64,000 bases of DNA from positions 62,001 to 126,000 of the IMG/VR virus record IMGVR_UViG_3300037070_003613; one strand, given 5' to 3'. Shown piece by piece: positions 35,704 to 43,178 of this stretch. The notes under the pieces are model-generated. The model was not told the DNA's origin. It saw only the letters and a list, made by a program, of their open reading frames with translations, and made no database searches. The DNA comes from a virus. How positions within the stretch are numbered: position 1 is the stretch's first letter; each line of letters starts with the position of its first letter. The position numbers and the translations under genes are program-made.

Positions 35704-35921
35704 GCTACGCCGACGCGGCGCTCGTCGCGTTGACGTACATGGAGATGGCGTACCCGAACGATCTGGAACGCGCCGGTGAATGGCGCAAGATGGCGGAGCG
35801 GATGCACATCCCGCTCGATGAGGATCCACAGTTGAAGGCCGATCGTCGCAAGCGGGTGCAGGCGGACCTCGAAGCAATGTTCGGTCCAATGGTGGCCCCG
35901 GGTACTACGGTGGAGGAGTAG
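35134..35921 (+). CDS. Tail assembly chaperone, -1 frameshift product
   Basis: The -1 frame stays open well before the short-form stop and reads LILDRGLWTRLRIKGG, then LSYADAALVALTYMEMAYPN and on to TAG 35919. This looks like the T-type extension of siphovirus chaperones, and only TTG 35730 could start it independently. A plausible slip is at GACCCT (35608-35613), where a Pro-tRNA on CCT can re-pair with CCC. The fusion would be about 261 residues and would recruit tube subunits to the tape measure. Confidence 0.6.
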
Positions 35922-35937
35922 CCCACGAGGAGGAGTC

Positions 35938-36354
35938 ATGGACGAACTGCACGAGCGAGCCAGCGAACTCGACATCAAAGGCCGCAGCAAGATGAGCAAC
36001 GAGGAACTCGAAGCTGCGATCGCTGATCACGACGCCGCTCTCGAACGCGCCGCCGAACTCAACGTCCGAGGACGGACGAAGATGACGGCCGAGGAACTAC
36101 AGGACGCGATCGCCGCCGCCGAAGCCAAGCTCGGCGACCAGCCGCAGCCCGAGATCGTGCCCGGCGAGATGTACCCGCACACGCCAGCGATCCCACCGAC
36201 CGGCGAAGGCGACATGGGCTACAGCCCGGCGCCCGAGAACCTGCCATCGGTCCCCTCGATCGAACTGCCGTCGAGCGTCCACGACTACTCGGGCGGCACG
36301 CACACCGTCGTGTCCGTCCCGGTCCCGATCCCCGGACCGCCCGGGGCTGGCTGA
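35938..36354 (+). CDS. Protein with two Rho_N/SAP-like helical motifs (138 aa)
   Basis: CGAGGAGGAGTC precedes ATG 35938. Two near-identical helical units, LHERASELDIKGRSKMSNEE and LERAAELNVRGRTKMTAEEL, match the pattern of Rho N-terminal-like or SAP-like nucleic-acid-binding helices. A Pro-rich tail ends VPVPIPGPPGAG. It might bind DNA or act as a head-tail-region accessory; it lies after the chaperone where the tape measure would normally be. Confidence 0.5.
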   Translation: MDELHERASELDIKGRSKMSNEELEAAIADHDAALERAAELNVRGRTKMTAEELQDAIAAAEAKLGDQPQPEIVPGEMYPHTPAIPPTGEGDMGYSPAPENLPSVPSIELPSSVHDYSGGTHTVVSVPVPIPGPPGAG

Positions 36355-36572
36355 TGGCTGGGTGCGGTTGCAACGGCAGCAACGTCGACGCCATCTTGAA
36401 CAACGAGCAGGTGCCGCAACCATTGGCCCGGAACTCCTCGATCGAGTACGTCGTCCGCTTCGCTGACGGCTCCTACTCGGAGGAGTTGCCGTCGATGGAG
36501 GAGGCGTTCCAGGTGGCCGCGGCCCTCGGCGGGCAAGCCCGCGCGAGAGCCAAGGTGCCAGCGACCGCCTGA
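36354..36572 (+). CDS. Small Cys-rich protein (72 aa)
   Basis: Coupled to the previous stop (TGATG). Starts MAGCGCNGSN, then a beta segment (SIEYVVRFADGSYSEELPSM) and an Ala-rich helix. Last gene of the rightward tail unit; its stop lies one base from the stop of the opposite vWA gene. No family recognised. Confidence 0.5.
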   Translation: MAGCGCNGSNVDAILNNEQVPQPLARNSSIEYVVRFADGSYSEELPSMEEAFQVAAALGGQARARAKVPATA

Positions 36573-36573
36573 C

Positions 36574-37266
36574 TCAGGGCAACGTCCGGGTCTTGACCTT
36601 CGGGTCCGGCGTCTCGGTGACGGTGCCGTCGTCGTCAATGTCGACCGGACCGGCGAACGCCGCGGCGACAGCGACGTCCCCGCCGCGGACGGCGCCGATC
36701 GTGTCGGACAGGTGAGCCGTGCTCACCGTCATGCCCTTCGCCGAGCCGCTCGACCGATGCACGTTCTGGCCCATCTGAGTTCCGGCGTACGCCTGCGACG
36801 CACCCCACGCTGCCGGGCCGGACGCCATGAACACGAACGTCCACCCCCACTTGTCGGTCTGCTCGTTGATCATCGCGTTGACCTGCTCTTGCGTGTACTC
36901 GCGGGAGGCGTTCTCGAAGCCGTCCGTCTGGACGACGAAGATCACCTTGCCCGGTCGCTCATCCTCGGAGAGCGCGGCGAGGCGCTCGCCGGTGACCACG
37001 ATCCCCTTGCCGACTGCGTCGCGCAGCGGCGTGTTGCCGCGAGGCACGAGCTTGTACTCGACGCTGTCTTGGATCTGGCCGTCGTACACGGTGCGGAACG
37101 GGTCCTGGTCATCGAAGTCCACGAGCAGCAACGAGCACTGGTCGGGCAGCTTGCGCTGGTCATCGAGGAAGGCGTTGATCGCCCCCTCGGCATCCGACAG
37201 GATGCTCCGCATGGAGCCGGTCCGGTCAGCGATGAGGGTGATGTGGGTAGCGTTGGGATTGGTCAT
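36574..37266 (-). CDS. von Willebrand factor A domain protein
   Basis: 230 residues from ATG 37266, with AGGAGACTGCGC in front. The MIDAS metal site is complete: DRTGS at 14-18, Thr79 in GNTPLRDA, and Asp115 in QTDGFENA. The fold runs the whole length with a beta-alpha pattern and a short C-terminal tail (TPDPKVKTRT). Such proteins bind partners through a metal; bacterial relatives occur in tellurite/stress (TerY-like) and other assemblies. It is the only leftward gene between two rightward blocks, which suggests separate control. Partner and role unknown. Confidence 0.75.
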   Translation of the reverse strand: MTNPNATHITLIADRTGSMRSILSDAEGAINAFLDDQRKLPDQCSLLLVDFDDQDPFRTVYDGQIQDSVEYKLVPRGNTPLRDAVGKGIVVTGERLAALSEDERPGKVIFVVQTDGFENASREYTQEQVNAMINEQTDKWGWTFVFMASGPAAWGASQAYAGTQMGQNVHRSSGSAKGMTVSTAHLSDTIGAVRGGDVAVAAAFAGPVDIDDDGTVTETPDPKVKTRTLP

Positions 37267-37328
37267 GCGCAGTCTCCTGGTCTGGGGTTCCGTGAGCGTA
37301 CACCATCCCGACGACACCTGCAACACAG

Positions 37329-37358
37329 TTGACAAACCGGGGACAACCTGCGCATAAT
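37329..37358 (+). promoter_or_regulatory. Early promoter P1 with conserved spacer
   Basis: TTGACA (37329-37334) and CATAAT (37353-37358) with an 18-base spacer. The whole 30 bases are shared with copies at 61223 (one difference) and 61797 (two differences). Spacer conservation, with GACAAACC and GACAACC in direct repeat, points to an operator inside the promoter. Confidence 0.8.
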
Positions 37359-37364
37359 GTCAGT

Positions 37365-37402
37365 GGAGAGGGGGATCCTCTCCGGAAAGGGAAACCACCA
37401 CC
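37365..37402 (+). promoter_or_regulatory. Leader hairpin plus start-associated box
   Basis: GGAGAGG and CCTCTCC form a seven-base stem with a five-base loop at the 5' end of the P1 message, followed by GGAAAGGGAAACCACCACC and ATG 37403. The same arrangement occurs at 61833-61869. It may control translation or message stability. Confidence 0.6.
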
Positions 37403-37474
37403 ATGAACGAATGGCACGGCCGAGACGGCACGTTCATTCCGACGAAGCCACCGCCCGACCCGAAGGACGGTTGA
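37403..37474 (+). CDS. 23-residue peptide, first gene of the P1 message
   Basis: ATG directly after the start-associated box. Encodes MNEWHGRDGTFIPTKPPPDP and three more residues. Too short for a family call. The strong, conserved initiation box argues that it is translated; it may be a real peptide or a leader. Confidence 0.5.
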   Translation: MNEWHGRDGTFIPTKPPPDPKDG

Positions 37475-37479
37475 TCGCG

Positions 37480-37572
37480 ATGGTATTCCTCGAAACCCTC
37501 GCCGTCCTCGTGCTGATCTTCGTCGGCACGCTCGACGTGCCCGGTCGACTTGCCGCTGTCGAAGCCCGATGA
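37480..37572 (+). CDS. Small membrane peptide (30 aa)
   Basis: ATG 37480 lies five bases after the previous stop. Sequence MVFLETLAVLVLIFVGTLDV then a short polar end; one membrane helix. Its stop overlaps the next start. Possible early membrane-acting peptide. Confidence 0.45.
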   Translation: MVFLETLAVLVLIFVGTLDVPGRLAAVEAR

Positions 37573-37703
37573 ACCGCCCGACCGACACCATCGAGACACC
37601 CGAGGACGGGGAGCCGAGCGACGTGTACGACCGGCTCGCCTGGGAGTACGAGTGGATCGAGGAGAACGCCGAGGAGAACGATGAAACCACACGACCCGAA
37701 TAA
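37569..37703 (+). CDS. Acidic small protein (44 aa)
   Basis: ATG 37569 overlaps the previous stop (ATGA). Strongly acidic: DGEPSDVYDRLAWEYEWIEE and a Glu/Asn tail. It overlaps the following basic peptide gene by 23 bases. Acidic early phage proteins of this size often mimic DNA or bind host proteins, but nothing here proves it. Confidence 0.45.
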   Translation: MNRPTDTIETPEDGEPSDVYDRLAWEYEWIEENAEENDETTRPE

Positions 37704-37785
37704 CACGACCCGCCCCACCAAGTTCGTGGGCGGCGCCGGTCATTGGGCGAAGCGTGGCTCGAAGAAACCGAAGACCAAGAAATGA
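37681..37785 (+). CDS. Basic small protein (34 aa)
   Basis: ATG 37681 lies inside the preceding gene in another frame. Sequence MKPHDPNNTTRPTKFVGGAG then a Lys-rich end (KRGSKKPKTKK). The charge suggests nucleic-acid binding. The stop is directly followed by the next start-associated box. Confidence 0.4.
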   Translation: MKPHDPNNTTRPTKFVGGAGHWAKRGSKKPKTKK

Positions 37786-37800
37786 AAGGAAACCACCACA
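37786..37800 (+). promoter_or_regulatory. Start-associated box
   Basis: AAGGAAACCACCACA runs into ATG 37801. Copies precede 37403, 51142, 61473 and 61870. AAGGA probably pairs with 16S rRNA; conservation beyond it is unexplained. Confidence 0.6.
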
Positions 37801-38088
37801 ATGGGACGTCATAACGCCGAAGGCTTCGCCGAGGCCGTCGCCGAAGGCACCTGCTCGCTGCGCGCCGCACTCAGTTGGCACCTGACCTCAAACCACTTCC
37901 CGCCCGTGCCGACGAGCATGATCGAGCCGTGCCTGGAAGCCATCGAGGCGTGCAACGAGGAAGACTGGGAGCGTGAGATCGCGTTGCCTGGGGCGATCAC
38001 CTTCCGGGGAGTGCGCACGGCGCCCGCCAACGCGATTGTCGAGGCTCACCACCTCGATTCGTTCCTCGGAGACGACGATGACGACTAA
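37801..38088 (+). CDS. Hypothetical early protein (95 aa)
   Basis: Starts right after a start-associated box. MGRHNAEGFAEAVAEGTCSL, then HLTSNHFPPVPTSMIEPCLE, ending in a five-Asp tail. Helical, acidic; no family recognised. Overlaps the next start by 11 bases. Belongs to the P1 early unit. Confidence 0.6.
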   Translation: MGRHNAEGFAEAVAEGTCSLRAALSWHLTSNHFPPVPTSMIEPCLEAIEACNEEDWEREIALPGAITFRGVRTAPANAIVEAHHLDSFLGDDDDD

Positions 38089-38290
38089 GACCCGCATCTA
38101 CCGCTACGAGCCAGTCCTGTTCGACATGTTCACCAAGCGCGCCGTCGAGATCCCTGACGGCGCCCGGCTCGTGAAGACGCAACCATTCGGCTGCCCGAAG
38201 AACGGGACGATGGGTATGTGCTACGTCGAAGACGCCGACACCGGCGGGTTCTACGGACTCGTGATGCTCAACTCGCTCGTCCGGGCGTAA
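38078..38290 (+). CDS. Hypothetical protein (70 aa)
   Basis: ATG 38078 is chosen because the frame upstream lies under the previous gene. MTTKTRIYRYEPVLFDMFTK, then KTQPFGCPKNGTMGMCYVED; a small beta protein with two cysteines. No family recognised. Confidence 0.55.
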   Translation: MTTKTRIYRYEPVLFDMFTKRAVEIPDGARLVKTQPFGCPKNGTMGMCYVEDADTGGFYGLVMLNSLVRA

Positions 38291-38307
38291 CTGTCGCACC
38301 CCTCGCG

Positions 38308-38313
38308 TAGTCT
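38308..38313 (+). promoter_or_regulatory. Candidate -10 box for a leaderless start
   Basis: TAGTCT ends seven bases before ATG 38321, with GGGCGTAACTGTCG upstream, a fragment like those at other promoter regions. Confidence 0.35.
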
Positions 38314-38320
38314 GCAACTC

Positions 38321-38350
38321 ATGACCGCCCGTCTTGTGTGTTGCGACTAA
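38321..38350 (+). CDS. Nine-residue leader ORF
   Basis: Encodes MTARLVCCD and stops in TAATG, overlapping ATG 38350 of the HNH gene. Likely couples translation rather than giving a working peptide. Confidence 0.3.
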   Translation: MTARLVCCD

Positions 38351-38811
38351 TGCGACCGCCCGTTGCCCAGGACTTCATTGAGTCCGTTCTGCTGTCGGCT
38401 ACCGATGAGTGCATCGAGTGGCCCTACGCCCTGACCCACAACGGTTACCCGCAGATGATGAGGCGCGACAATCAGCGGACGGTACGGGTGACGATCTTCG
38501 TCTGCGAGCAGGTGCATGGTCCCCGTCCGGCGGGCCGCGTCGACGCTGCGCATAGCTGCGGGATCCGGCGATGCGTGAACCCTCGCCATCTTCGCTGGGC
38601 GACTCGACGCGAGAACGAGGCTGACAAGCTGCTCCACGGCACGCTACGAACCGGCGTACGGGCACCGCAGGCCAAGCTGACGCAATCACAGGTTGATGAC
38701 GCTCGGCGTCGCTTTGCCGCGGGGACTGTTACGCAGGGTCAACTGGCAATCGAGTTCAAGATGAACCAAGCGGCGATCAGCCGCATGATCAGAGGAATGA
38801 CGTACAGATGA
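38350..38811 (+). CDS. HNH homing endonuclease-like protein
   Basis: 153 residues. ECIEWPYALTHNGYPQMMRR, then VHGPRPAGRVDAAHSCGIRR and CVNPRHLRWATRRENEADK form the compact HNH_3-type fold of phage homing nucleases. The C-terminal 45 residues (LTQSQVDDARRRFAAG, GQLAIEFKMNQAAISRMIRG) are a helix-turn-helix that would recognise the target. It probably spreads itself between phage genomes and may be dispensable. It overlaps the Gam-like gene by four bases. Confidence 0.8.
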   Translation: MRPPVAQDFIESVLLSATDECIEWPYALTHNGYPQMMRRDNQRTVRVTIFVCEQVHGPRPAGRVDAAHSCGIRRCVNPRHLRWATRRENEADKLLHGTLRTGVRAPQAKLTQSQVDDARRRFAAGTVTQGQLAIEFKMNQAAISRMIRGMTYR

Positions 38812-39410
38812 GCGAAGGCGCGCCCACCGTCGAGGATCAGATCGAAGCCGTCCTTTCGGGACCTGAACCGGCCTATTCGGAAACCCCCGACAAGGCGATC
38901 CCTGCCGAACAGGTGACGGCGATGTACTACCTGCGTCGCCTCCACCGTCTGCGCGCAGAGCGGGAGCGCATCGAGGCGATGTTCGACACGCTGATCGAGG
39001 AACTCAACGACCGTCGCGGCTCGCAGGTCGATCCGATCAAGGCCACCATCGACTGGTTGGAGCAGGCACTCGCACTGTGGCATCACGCCCGCATCCAAGA
39101 GGACCCGAAGGCGCTCACCATCCAACTCCCGTCCGGCACGCTGCGCTCCTCCAAAGCCCAGCCGCGCTGGACGTACGACGACGCCGCAGCGTTCCTCGAA
39201 TGGGCGAGGAAGAACGCCACCGCCGCGATCCGCACCCCGGAGGTCAAAGAGGAGATCGCCAAGAACGAGGCGAAGAAAGTCCTCGACCCGATCATCCAGG
39301 TGGTCGACGGGCGAGCCATTGTGACAGAGACCGGCGAGAAGGTCCCCGGCTTGAAGATCGAACCCGGCGGCGACTACGACTTGGGTCGCTTCTACGCAGC
39401 GGAGGCATGA
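38808..39410 (+). CDS. Gam-like host-nuclease inhibitor
   Basis: 200 residues. A long coiled-coil region (YYLRRLHRLRAERERIEAMF) is followed by IDWLEQALALWHHARI and a beta part, KALTIQLPSGTLRSSKAQPR. This layout matches the Mu Gam/Gp157-like family, which binds DNA ends and protects them from host exonucleases. It lies just before a Sak4-like ATPase, with a four-base overlap, as expected for a phage recombination unit. Confidence 0.65.
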   Translation: MSEGAPTVEDQIEAVLSGPEPAYSETPDKAIPAEQVTAMYYLRRLHRLRAERERIEAMFDTLIEELNDRRGSQVDPIKATIDWLEQALALWHHARIQEDPKALTIQLPSGTLRSSKAQPRWTYDDAAAFLEWARKNATAAIRTPEVKEEIAKNEAKKVLDPIIQVVDGRAIVTETGEKVPGLKIEPGGDYDLGRFYAAEA

Positions 39411-40633
39411 CCATGACCGACACCCCCCACCCGGCCGAAACCGCGCAACCACCGCGCGGCTTCGCGCCCGCAGTGCGCGAACGCCACCATGCGCGCGTCG
39501 CCGTCGAGGGACCGAAAGGCGCAGGCAAGTCGCGGCTCGCGTTGCAGTGGGCGCGGATCCTCGCCGGTGACAACCCGATCGCGGCAATCGACACCGAGCA
39601 CCGTCGTCTCGCCGCCTACGCTCCCGGGCCGGGTGAGCAGGTCAGCGAGAACCCGAACATGCCGCCGTGGGACTTCTGGCATCACGGCTGGGCCGGTCCA
39701 TTCGACCCGGTCGCGCTCGTGCGGAAAGCCGAGGCAGCCGCCGACGCGGTCGGCCCGAGCGGTGTCGTGCTGATCGACTCGCTGACGCCGTTCTGGTCCG
39801 GGCGTGGCGGCATCCAGGACATTGTCGACTCGTCACCATCGGGCTGGAAGGTCGGCTCGCCGGTGCATCGCGACATGCTCGACTCGCTGTCGCGGCTGCC
39901 GTGCCACTTGATCGTGACGATCCGCTCCAAGACCGAGTACGCGATCGAGGAGAAGGATGTCGGCGGGCGTGTCGTGCCCACCATGCGCCGGATCGGCGGC
40001 GCCCCCGATCAACGGTTGGGGATCGACTTCGAGTTCGAGGTGATCGTGACCGTCGACCCCGACCACCGGTTCTCGGTGACCGCGTCGTCGTGCCCGGACA
40101 ACCTCACTCTCGCCAGTGCCGAGCCGGGCTACAGCGGCGACGTCGCGCAGGTCTACGCGCAGTGGATCGAGGGCGGCATCGAACGGATCGCCCGCCGCGA
40201 CGTGAACGCGATCCTCGGCCAGTTCGATCTGGTTGATGACCCGCCCGAGCGGACGAAGATGAAGACCGACTTCGTCGCCGCGTTCGGCCCGCCGGACGAT
40301 CTGCTCGCCGACGACGCCGCCGCAGCGTTCGAGTGGGTCAAGGAACGTGTCGACGCCTGGCTGGCGCCACCGGAGATCCGGCCCACCATCACCGAGCCGA
40401 CCGGCCCGGCCGAGCAGCCGACGCTGCCCGACGCCGAAGCGCCAACGGATGAGGAGGTCCCGTTCGTCGGCGACGGACTCGAAGGACGCGACAAGGTGGA
40501 TCTGCTCCACATCGCACGCACGCTCGGCGTCGAGGTCGACGGCCGTTGGGGCGTCTCGCGGATCGCCGCCGCCATCCGCGAGAACCTCCCCGCCGAAGCC
40601 GCCGCAGAGGCCGAGGAACCCAGCGTCGCGTAG
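39407..40633 (+). CDS. Sak4-like RecA-fold ATPase
   Basis: 408 residues from ATG 39407 (ATGA overlap); ATG 39413 is equally possible because GGAGG lies seven bases before it. Walker A is GPKGAGKS at 35-42, the Walker B strand is VVLIDSLTPFW, and IVTIRSKTEYAIEE follows, the layout of Sak4/AAA_24 phage recombination ATPases. It likely helps single-strand annealing with a partner SSB, which I do not see in the window. The C-terminal 100 residues are acidic, then LLHIARTLGVEVDG, a small helical domain perhaps for partner binding. Confidence 0.75.
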   Translation: MTMTDTPHPAETAQPPRGFAPAVRERHHARVAVEGPKGAGKSRLALQWARILAGDNPIAAIDTEHRRLAAYAPGPGEQVSENPNMPPWDFWHHGWAGPFDPVALVRKAEAAADAVGPSGVVLIDSLTPFWSGRGGIQDIVDSSPSGWKVGSPVHRDMLDSLSRLPCHLIVTIRSKTEYAIEEKDVGGRVVPTMRRIGGAPDQRLGIDFEFEVIVTVDPDHRFSVTASSCPDNLTLASAEPGYSGDVAQVYAQWIEGGIERIARRDVNAILGQFDLVDDPPERTKMKTDFVAAFGPPDDLLADDAAAAFEWVKERVDAWLAPPEIRPTITEPTGPAEQPTLPDAEAPTDEEVPFVGDGLEGRDKVDLLHIARTLGVEVDGRWGVSRIAAAIRENLPAEAAAEAEEPSVA

Positions 40634-40649
40634 TAGCGTTCGGCGTCAG

Positions 40650-41078
40650 ATGAAGCGCAGCGGCCTACCCAAGCGACGCACCCCGCTTCCCCGAGCAACG
40701 GCCCCGTTGAAGTCCCACAAGCCGTGGCCCGACCCGACCAAACCGCGCCGCCCGATCAAACGTCAATCCGACAAGCGACGGGCGGAGCAGCCCGAGCGTG
40801 ATCGGGTGCGCGAGGAGACGTTGCGTCGCGCCGGGTACCGCTGCGAACTGGCCGACATCGTCCCGGAGGTCAAGTGCTGGCATCCGGACGGACGCTTCGC
40901 GCTCGATGTCGATGAGAAGGCCGGACGTGGCGTGGCCCCCGGCTCGCATCTCGATGTCACCATCACGCAAGCGGTGTGCCGTGCGCATCACGATTGGAAG
41001 CAGATCAACCGCGACGAGGCCGAAGCTCGTGGCGTTCGGATGTCAGGAGCCGAGTATGAGCGACGACGCACAGCATGA
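40650..41078 (+). CDS. HNH-like nuclease of the NinG/recombination type
   Basis: 142 residues from ATG 40650. The basic N terminus (MKRSGLPKRRTPLPRATAPL, KPRRPIKRQ) is typical of NinG-like phage nucleases. The core has AGYRCEL, KCWHPDG, then LDVTITQAVCRAHHDW, an HNH layout in which some canonical residues are replaced. It follows the ATPase by 16 bases and probably acts in recombination or resolution. Stop overlaps the next gene by 23 bases. Confidence 0.6.
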   Translation: MKRSGLPKRRTPLPRATAPLKSHKPWPDPTKPRRPIKRQSDKRRAEQPERDRVREETLRRAGYRCELADIVPEVKCWHPDGRFALDVDEKAGRGVAPGSHLDVTITQAVCRAHHDWKQINRDEAEARGVRMSGAEYERRRTA

Positions 41079-41256
41079 CGAACTGGTGCAAGTCATACGA
41101 CAGGTGTACGTGTCGGACGACTACCCGGCGCTGGCTTCACTCGCGACCGGCGCAGGCCGGTTCCCGCACATGCAAGCCATCAACGAGGCAGCGCGGGCGT
41201 TGAACGAGATCGCCGGTCTCCGCGAGGATCTGGCAGCGGCGCGACGCCATGAGTGA
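41056..41256 (+). CDS. Small helical protein (66 aa)
   Basis: ATG 41056 with CAGGAGC in front. MSDDAQHDELVQVIRQVYVS, then ALNEIAGLREDLAAARRHE: mostly helix with an amphipathic C terminus. No family recognised. Overlaps the next gene by eight bases. Confidence 0.5.
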   Translation: MSDDAQHDELVQVIRQVYVSDDYPALASLATGAGRFPHMQAINEAARALNEIAGLREDLAAARRHE

Positions 41257-41677
41257 CGCGCCGCGTGATCCGATTGCTGAACAGGACGAAGCCGCCCGGG
41301 TGTTCCTCGAACGCACCGGCCGCAAGTCGACCGACCCGGCGCCGCCCGGCATCCTCCACATGCGGATCACCCCGACCGCCGTGTTCGGCCGCTTCCCCGG
41401 CGGCACCGACCCTCGCGCCGCTGTCCATGCCGTGTTCTCCGAGATGTTCGAGGGCACGTTCGAGGAGGTCCCCGCCAGCGGCTACGCCCGCAAGGGCCAG
41501 AGCAAGTACCCGGACGCCATCGAGGCTGACGTGATTGAAGACGACACTGACTCGGAAGAATCGGGTCGCTGGCGGACGGAGGACGCGCCTCCCGATGGGA
41601 AGTGGACCGTGTCCTACGAGATCTGCGCGGAGGATGACCCAGGACCGGATGACCGCGGTGTAACTTCACCCGGGTAA
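41249..41677 (+). CDS. Hypothetical protein (142 aa)
   Basis: MSDAPRDPIAEQDEAARVFL, a central strand-rich part (GILHMRITPTAVFGRFPGG) and an acidic C terminus. No family recognised. The gene ends in front of a glycosyltransferase with TGTAACTTC inside its end, so a promoter for the next gene may lie within it. Confidence 0.5.
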   Translation: MSDAPRDPIAEQDEAARVFLERTGRKSTDPAPPGILHMRITPTAVFGRFPGGTDPRAAVHAVFSEMFEGTFEEVPASGYARKGQSKYPDAIEADVIEDDTDSEESGRWRTEDAPPDGKWTVSYEICAEDDPGPDDRGVTSPG

Positions 41678-41727
41678 CTCGGATCCATCTCTACCCGGCT
41701 GACAACGGCGCCTGCGGAAACCTGCGG

Positions 41728-42777
41728 ATGCGCTGGCCCGGCGAACTCGCGCGAGCCGCCGGATACGACGTGACGGTGTTCGAGCCGGGGCCGATGAACT
41801 CGATGCCGGTGATGGTCGGCCTCGACCATCGAGGAGTCCCGCAGGCGAAGCTGACCGGCGAGATCGACTTCGACGTGGTCGTGTTCCAACGTCCGCTGGC
41901 GTGGCGCAACGTGTTCGCCATCCAACTCCTGCAACGCAACGGGGTGCGCTGCGTGGTCGAACTCGATGACGACCTGGCCTCGGTCCACGCCCAACATGAC
42001 GCGTTCGCCTATCTCAACCCGGCCACCCACCCGGAAGCCAACTCGCAGCACCTCGCGCGTTGCTGTATGCACGCCGACGCCGTGGTGGTCACCACACCGG
42101 CCCTGGCGCGTGCCTACGGGCAGAAACGGGCCGTGGTGGTCGAGAACCACATCCCACGCCGCTACCTCGCCGTAGAGGCCGACAGGGATCCGGATCTGGT
42201 CAGGATCGGTTGGACCGGCAAGATCGGCTCGCACGCCGGTGACCTCAACGTCCTGCAAGGCGCTATGTCGACGGTGCTGCGTTCGGAACCATCAGCGCGT
42301 CTGTGCGTGCTGGGCGACAACACCGGCGTCGACCGGGTGCTCGGCCTGCCGGATCCGCCTGAGCTTGTCGTCGGTGTCGGCATGGACCGCTACCCGTACG
42401 AGGTCGCCCGCTTCGACATCGGCATCGCACCATTGGCCGACACGATGTTCAACCGCTCGAAGTCGTGGCTCAAACCGCTCGACTACGCCGCCACCGGCGT
42501 CCCGTTCGTGTGCTCCGGAACCGACGAGTACAAACGCTTCACCGCGCAGGGTTGCGGCAACATCGCCGAACGCTCCCGACAATGGGTCAGCGCGCTGCGC
42601 CGCCTCATCCAGTCACCATCGCTGCGCGCCGAGCAAGCCGAAGCGGGACGCGAAGTCGCGGCCCGGTGGGTGATGGAAGACCACGTCGACCGCTACGTCG
42701 AGGCGTGGGCCGGAACTTGTGTCGCCGGGACGCGCGATACTGCTGCACCGATGGCAACGACAGAGAGGACACCATGA
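41728..42777 (+). CDS. GT-B glycosyltransferase
   Basis: 349 residues from ATG 41728, but the same frame upstream still looks coding (RIHLYPADNGACGNLR then MRWPGEL), and no ATG, GTG or TTG starts it. The body has a Rossmann-like N half (DFDVVVFQRP, VRCVVELDDDLA) and a donor half with IGWTGKIGSHAGD and FNRSKSWLKPLDYAATGVPF, typical of GT4-like enzymes. It would glycosylate a virion protein, DNA base or host surface component. Overlaps the next gene by four bases. Confidence 0.75.
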   Translation: MRWPGELARAAGYDVTVFEPGPMNSMPVMVGLDHRGVPQAKLTGEIDFDVVVFQRPLAWRNVFAIQLLQRNGVRCVVELDDDLASVHAQHDAFAYLNPATHPEANSQHLARCCMHADAVVVTTPALARAYGQKRAVVVENHIPRRYLAVEADRDPDLVRIGWTGKIGSHAGDLNVLQGAMSTVLRSEPSARLCVLGDNTGVDRVLGLPDPPELVVGVGMDRYPYEVARFDIGIAPLADTMFNRSKSWLKPLDYAATGVPFVCSGTDEYKRFTAQGCGNIAERSRQWVSALRRLIQSPSLRAEQAEAGREVAARWVMEDHVDRYVEAWAGTCVAGTRDTAAPMATTERTP

Positions 42778-43178
42778 CAGACGAACTGCAACCACCCGAG
42801 GAGGAGTCCGCGTTCATCCGCTGGCTCCGCGAGCACCTCGACGGCGAGATGCTGGCCGAACTCGATGACGGCATCAAAGAGATCGCCGCCGCCACCGCGA
42901 TCAGCGGACGCAAGACGTCGATGACGCTCGACATTGGCATCGACCAGAAGGGTCGGACGTTGGTCGTCAAGGCTGATGTCAAGGTGAAGATCCCGCCGCC
43001 CCCACGCGACCCTGACATCTTCTACGCCGACCGCGACGGCGGTCTGTTCCGTGAGGATCCGACGCGACCGAAGCTCGACTTCTCGAACGTCGTCCAACTT
43101 GCCGAGGAGCCACGCCGGATCGACACCGAGACCGGCGAGATCAAGACCATCAACGACCAGACCGGAGATCCGCAATGA
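42774..43178 (+). CDS. Hypothetical protein (134 aa)
   Basis: ATG 42774 is the ATGA-coupled start. Helical N half (SAFIRWLREHLDGEMLAELD), then a beta hairpin (TSMTLDIGIDQKGRTLVVKA) and an acidic C terminus ending in TETGEIKTI. It is found directly before the DUF2303 gene, and its TLDIG...LVVKADVKVKIP strands suggest the pair works together. Function unknown. Confidence 0.55.
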   Translation: MTDELQPPEEESAFIRWLREHLDGEMLAELDDGIKEIAAATAISGRKTSMTLDIGIDQKGRTLVVKADVKVKIPPPPRDPDIFYADRDGGLFREDPTRPKLDFSNVVQLAEEPRRIDTETGEIKTINDQTGDPQ

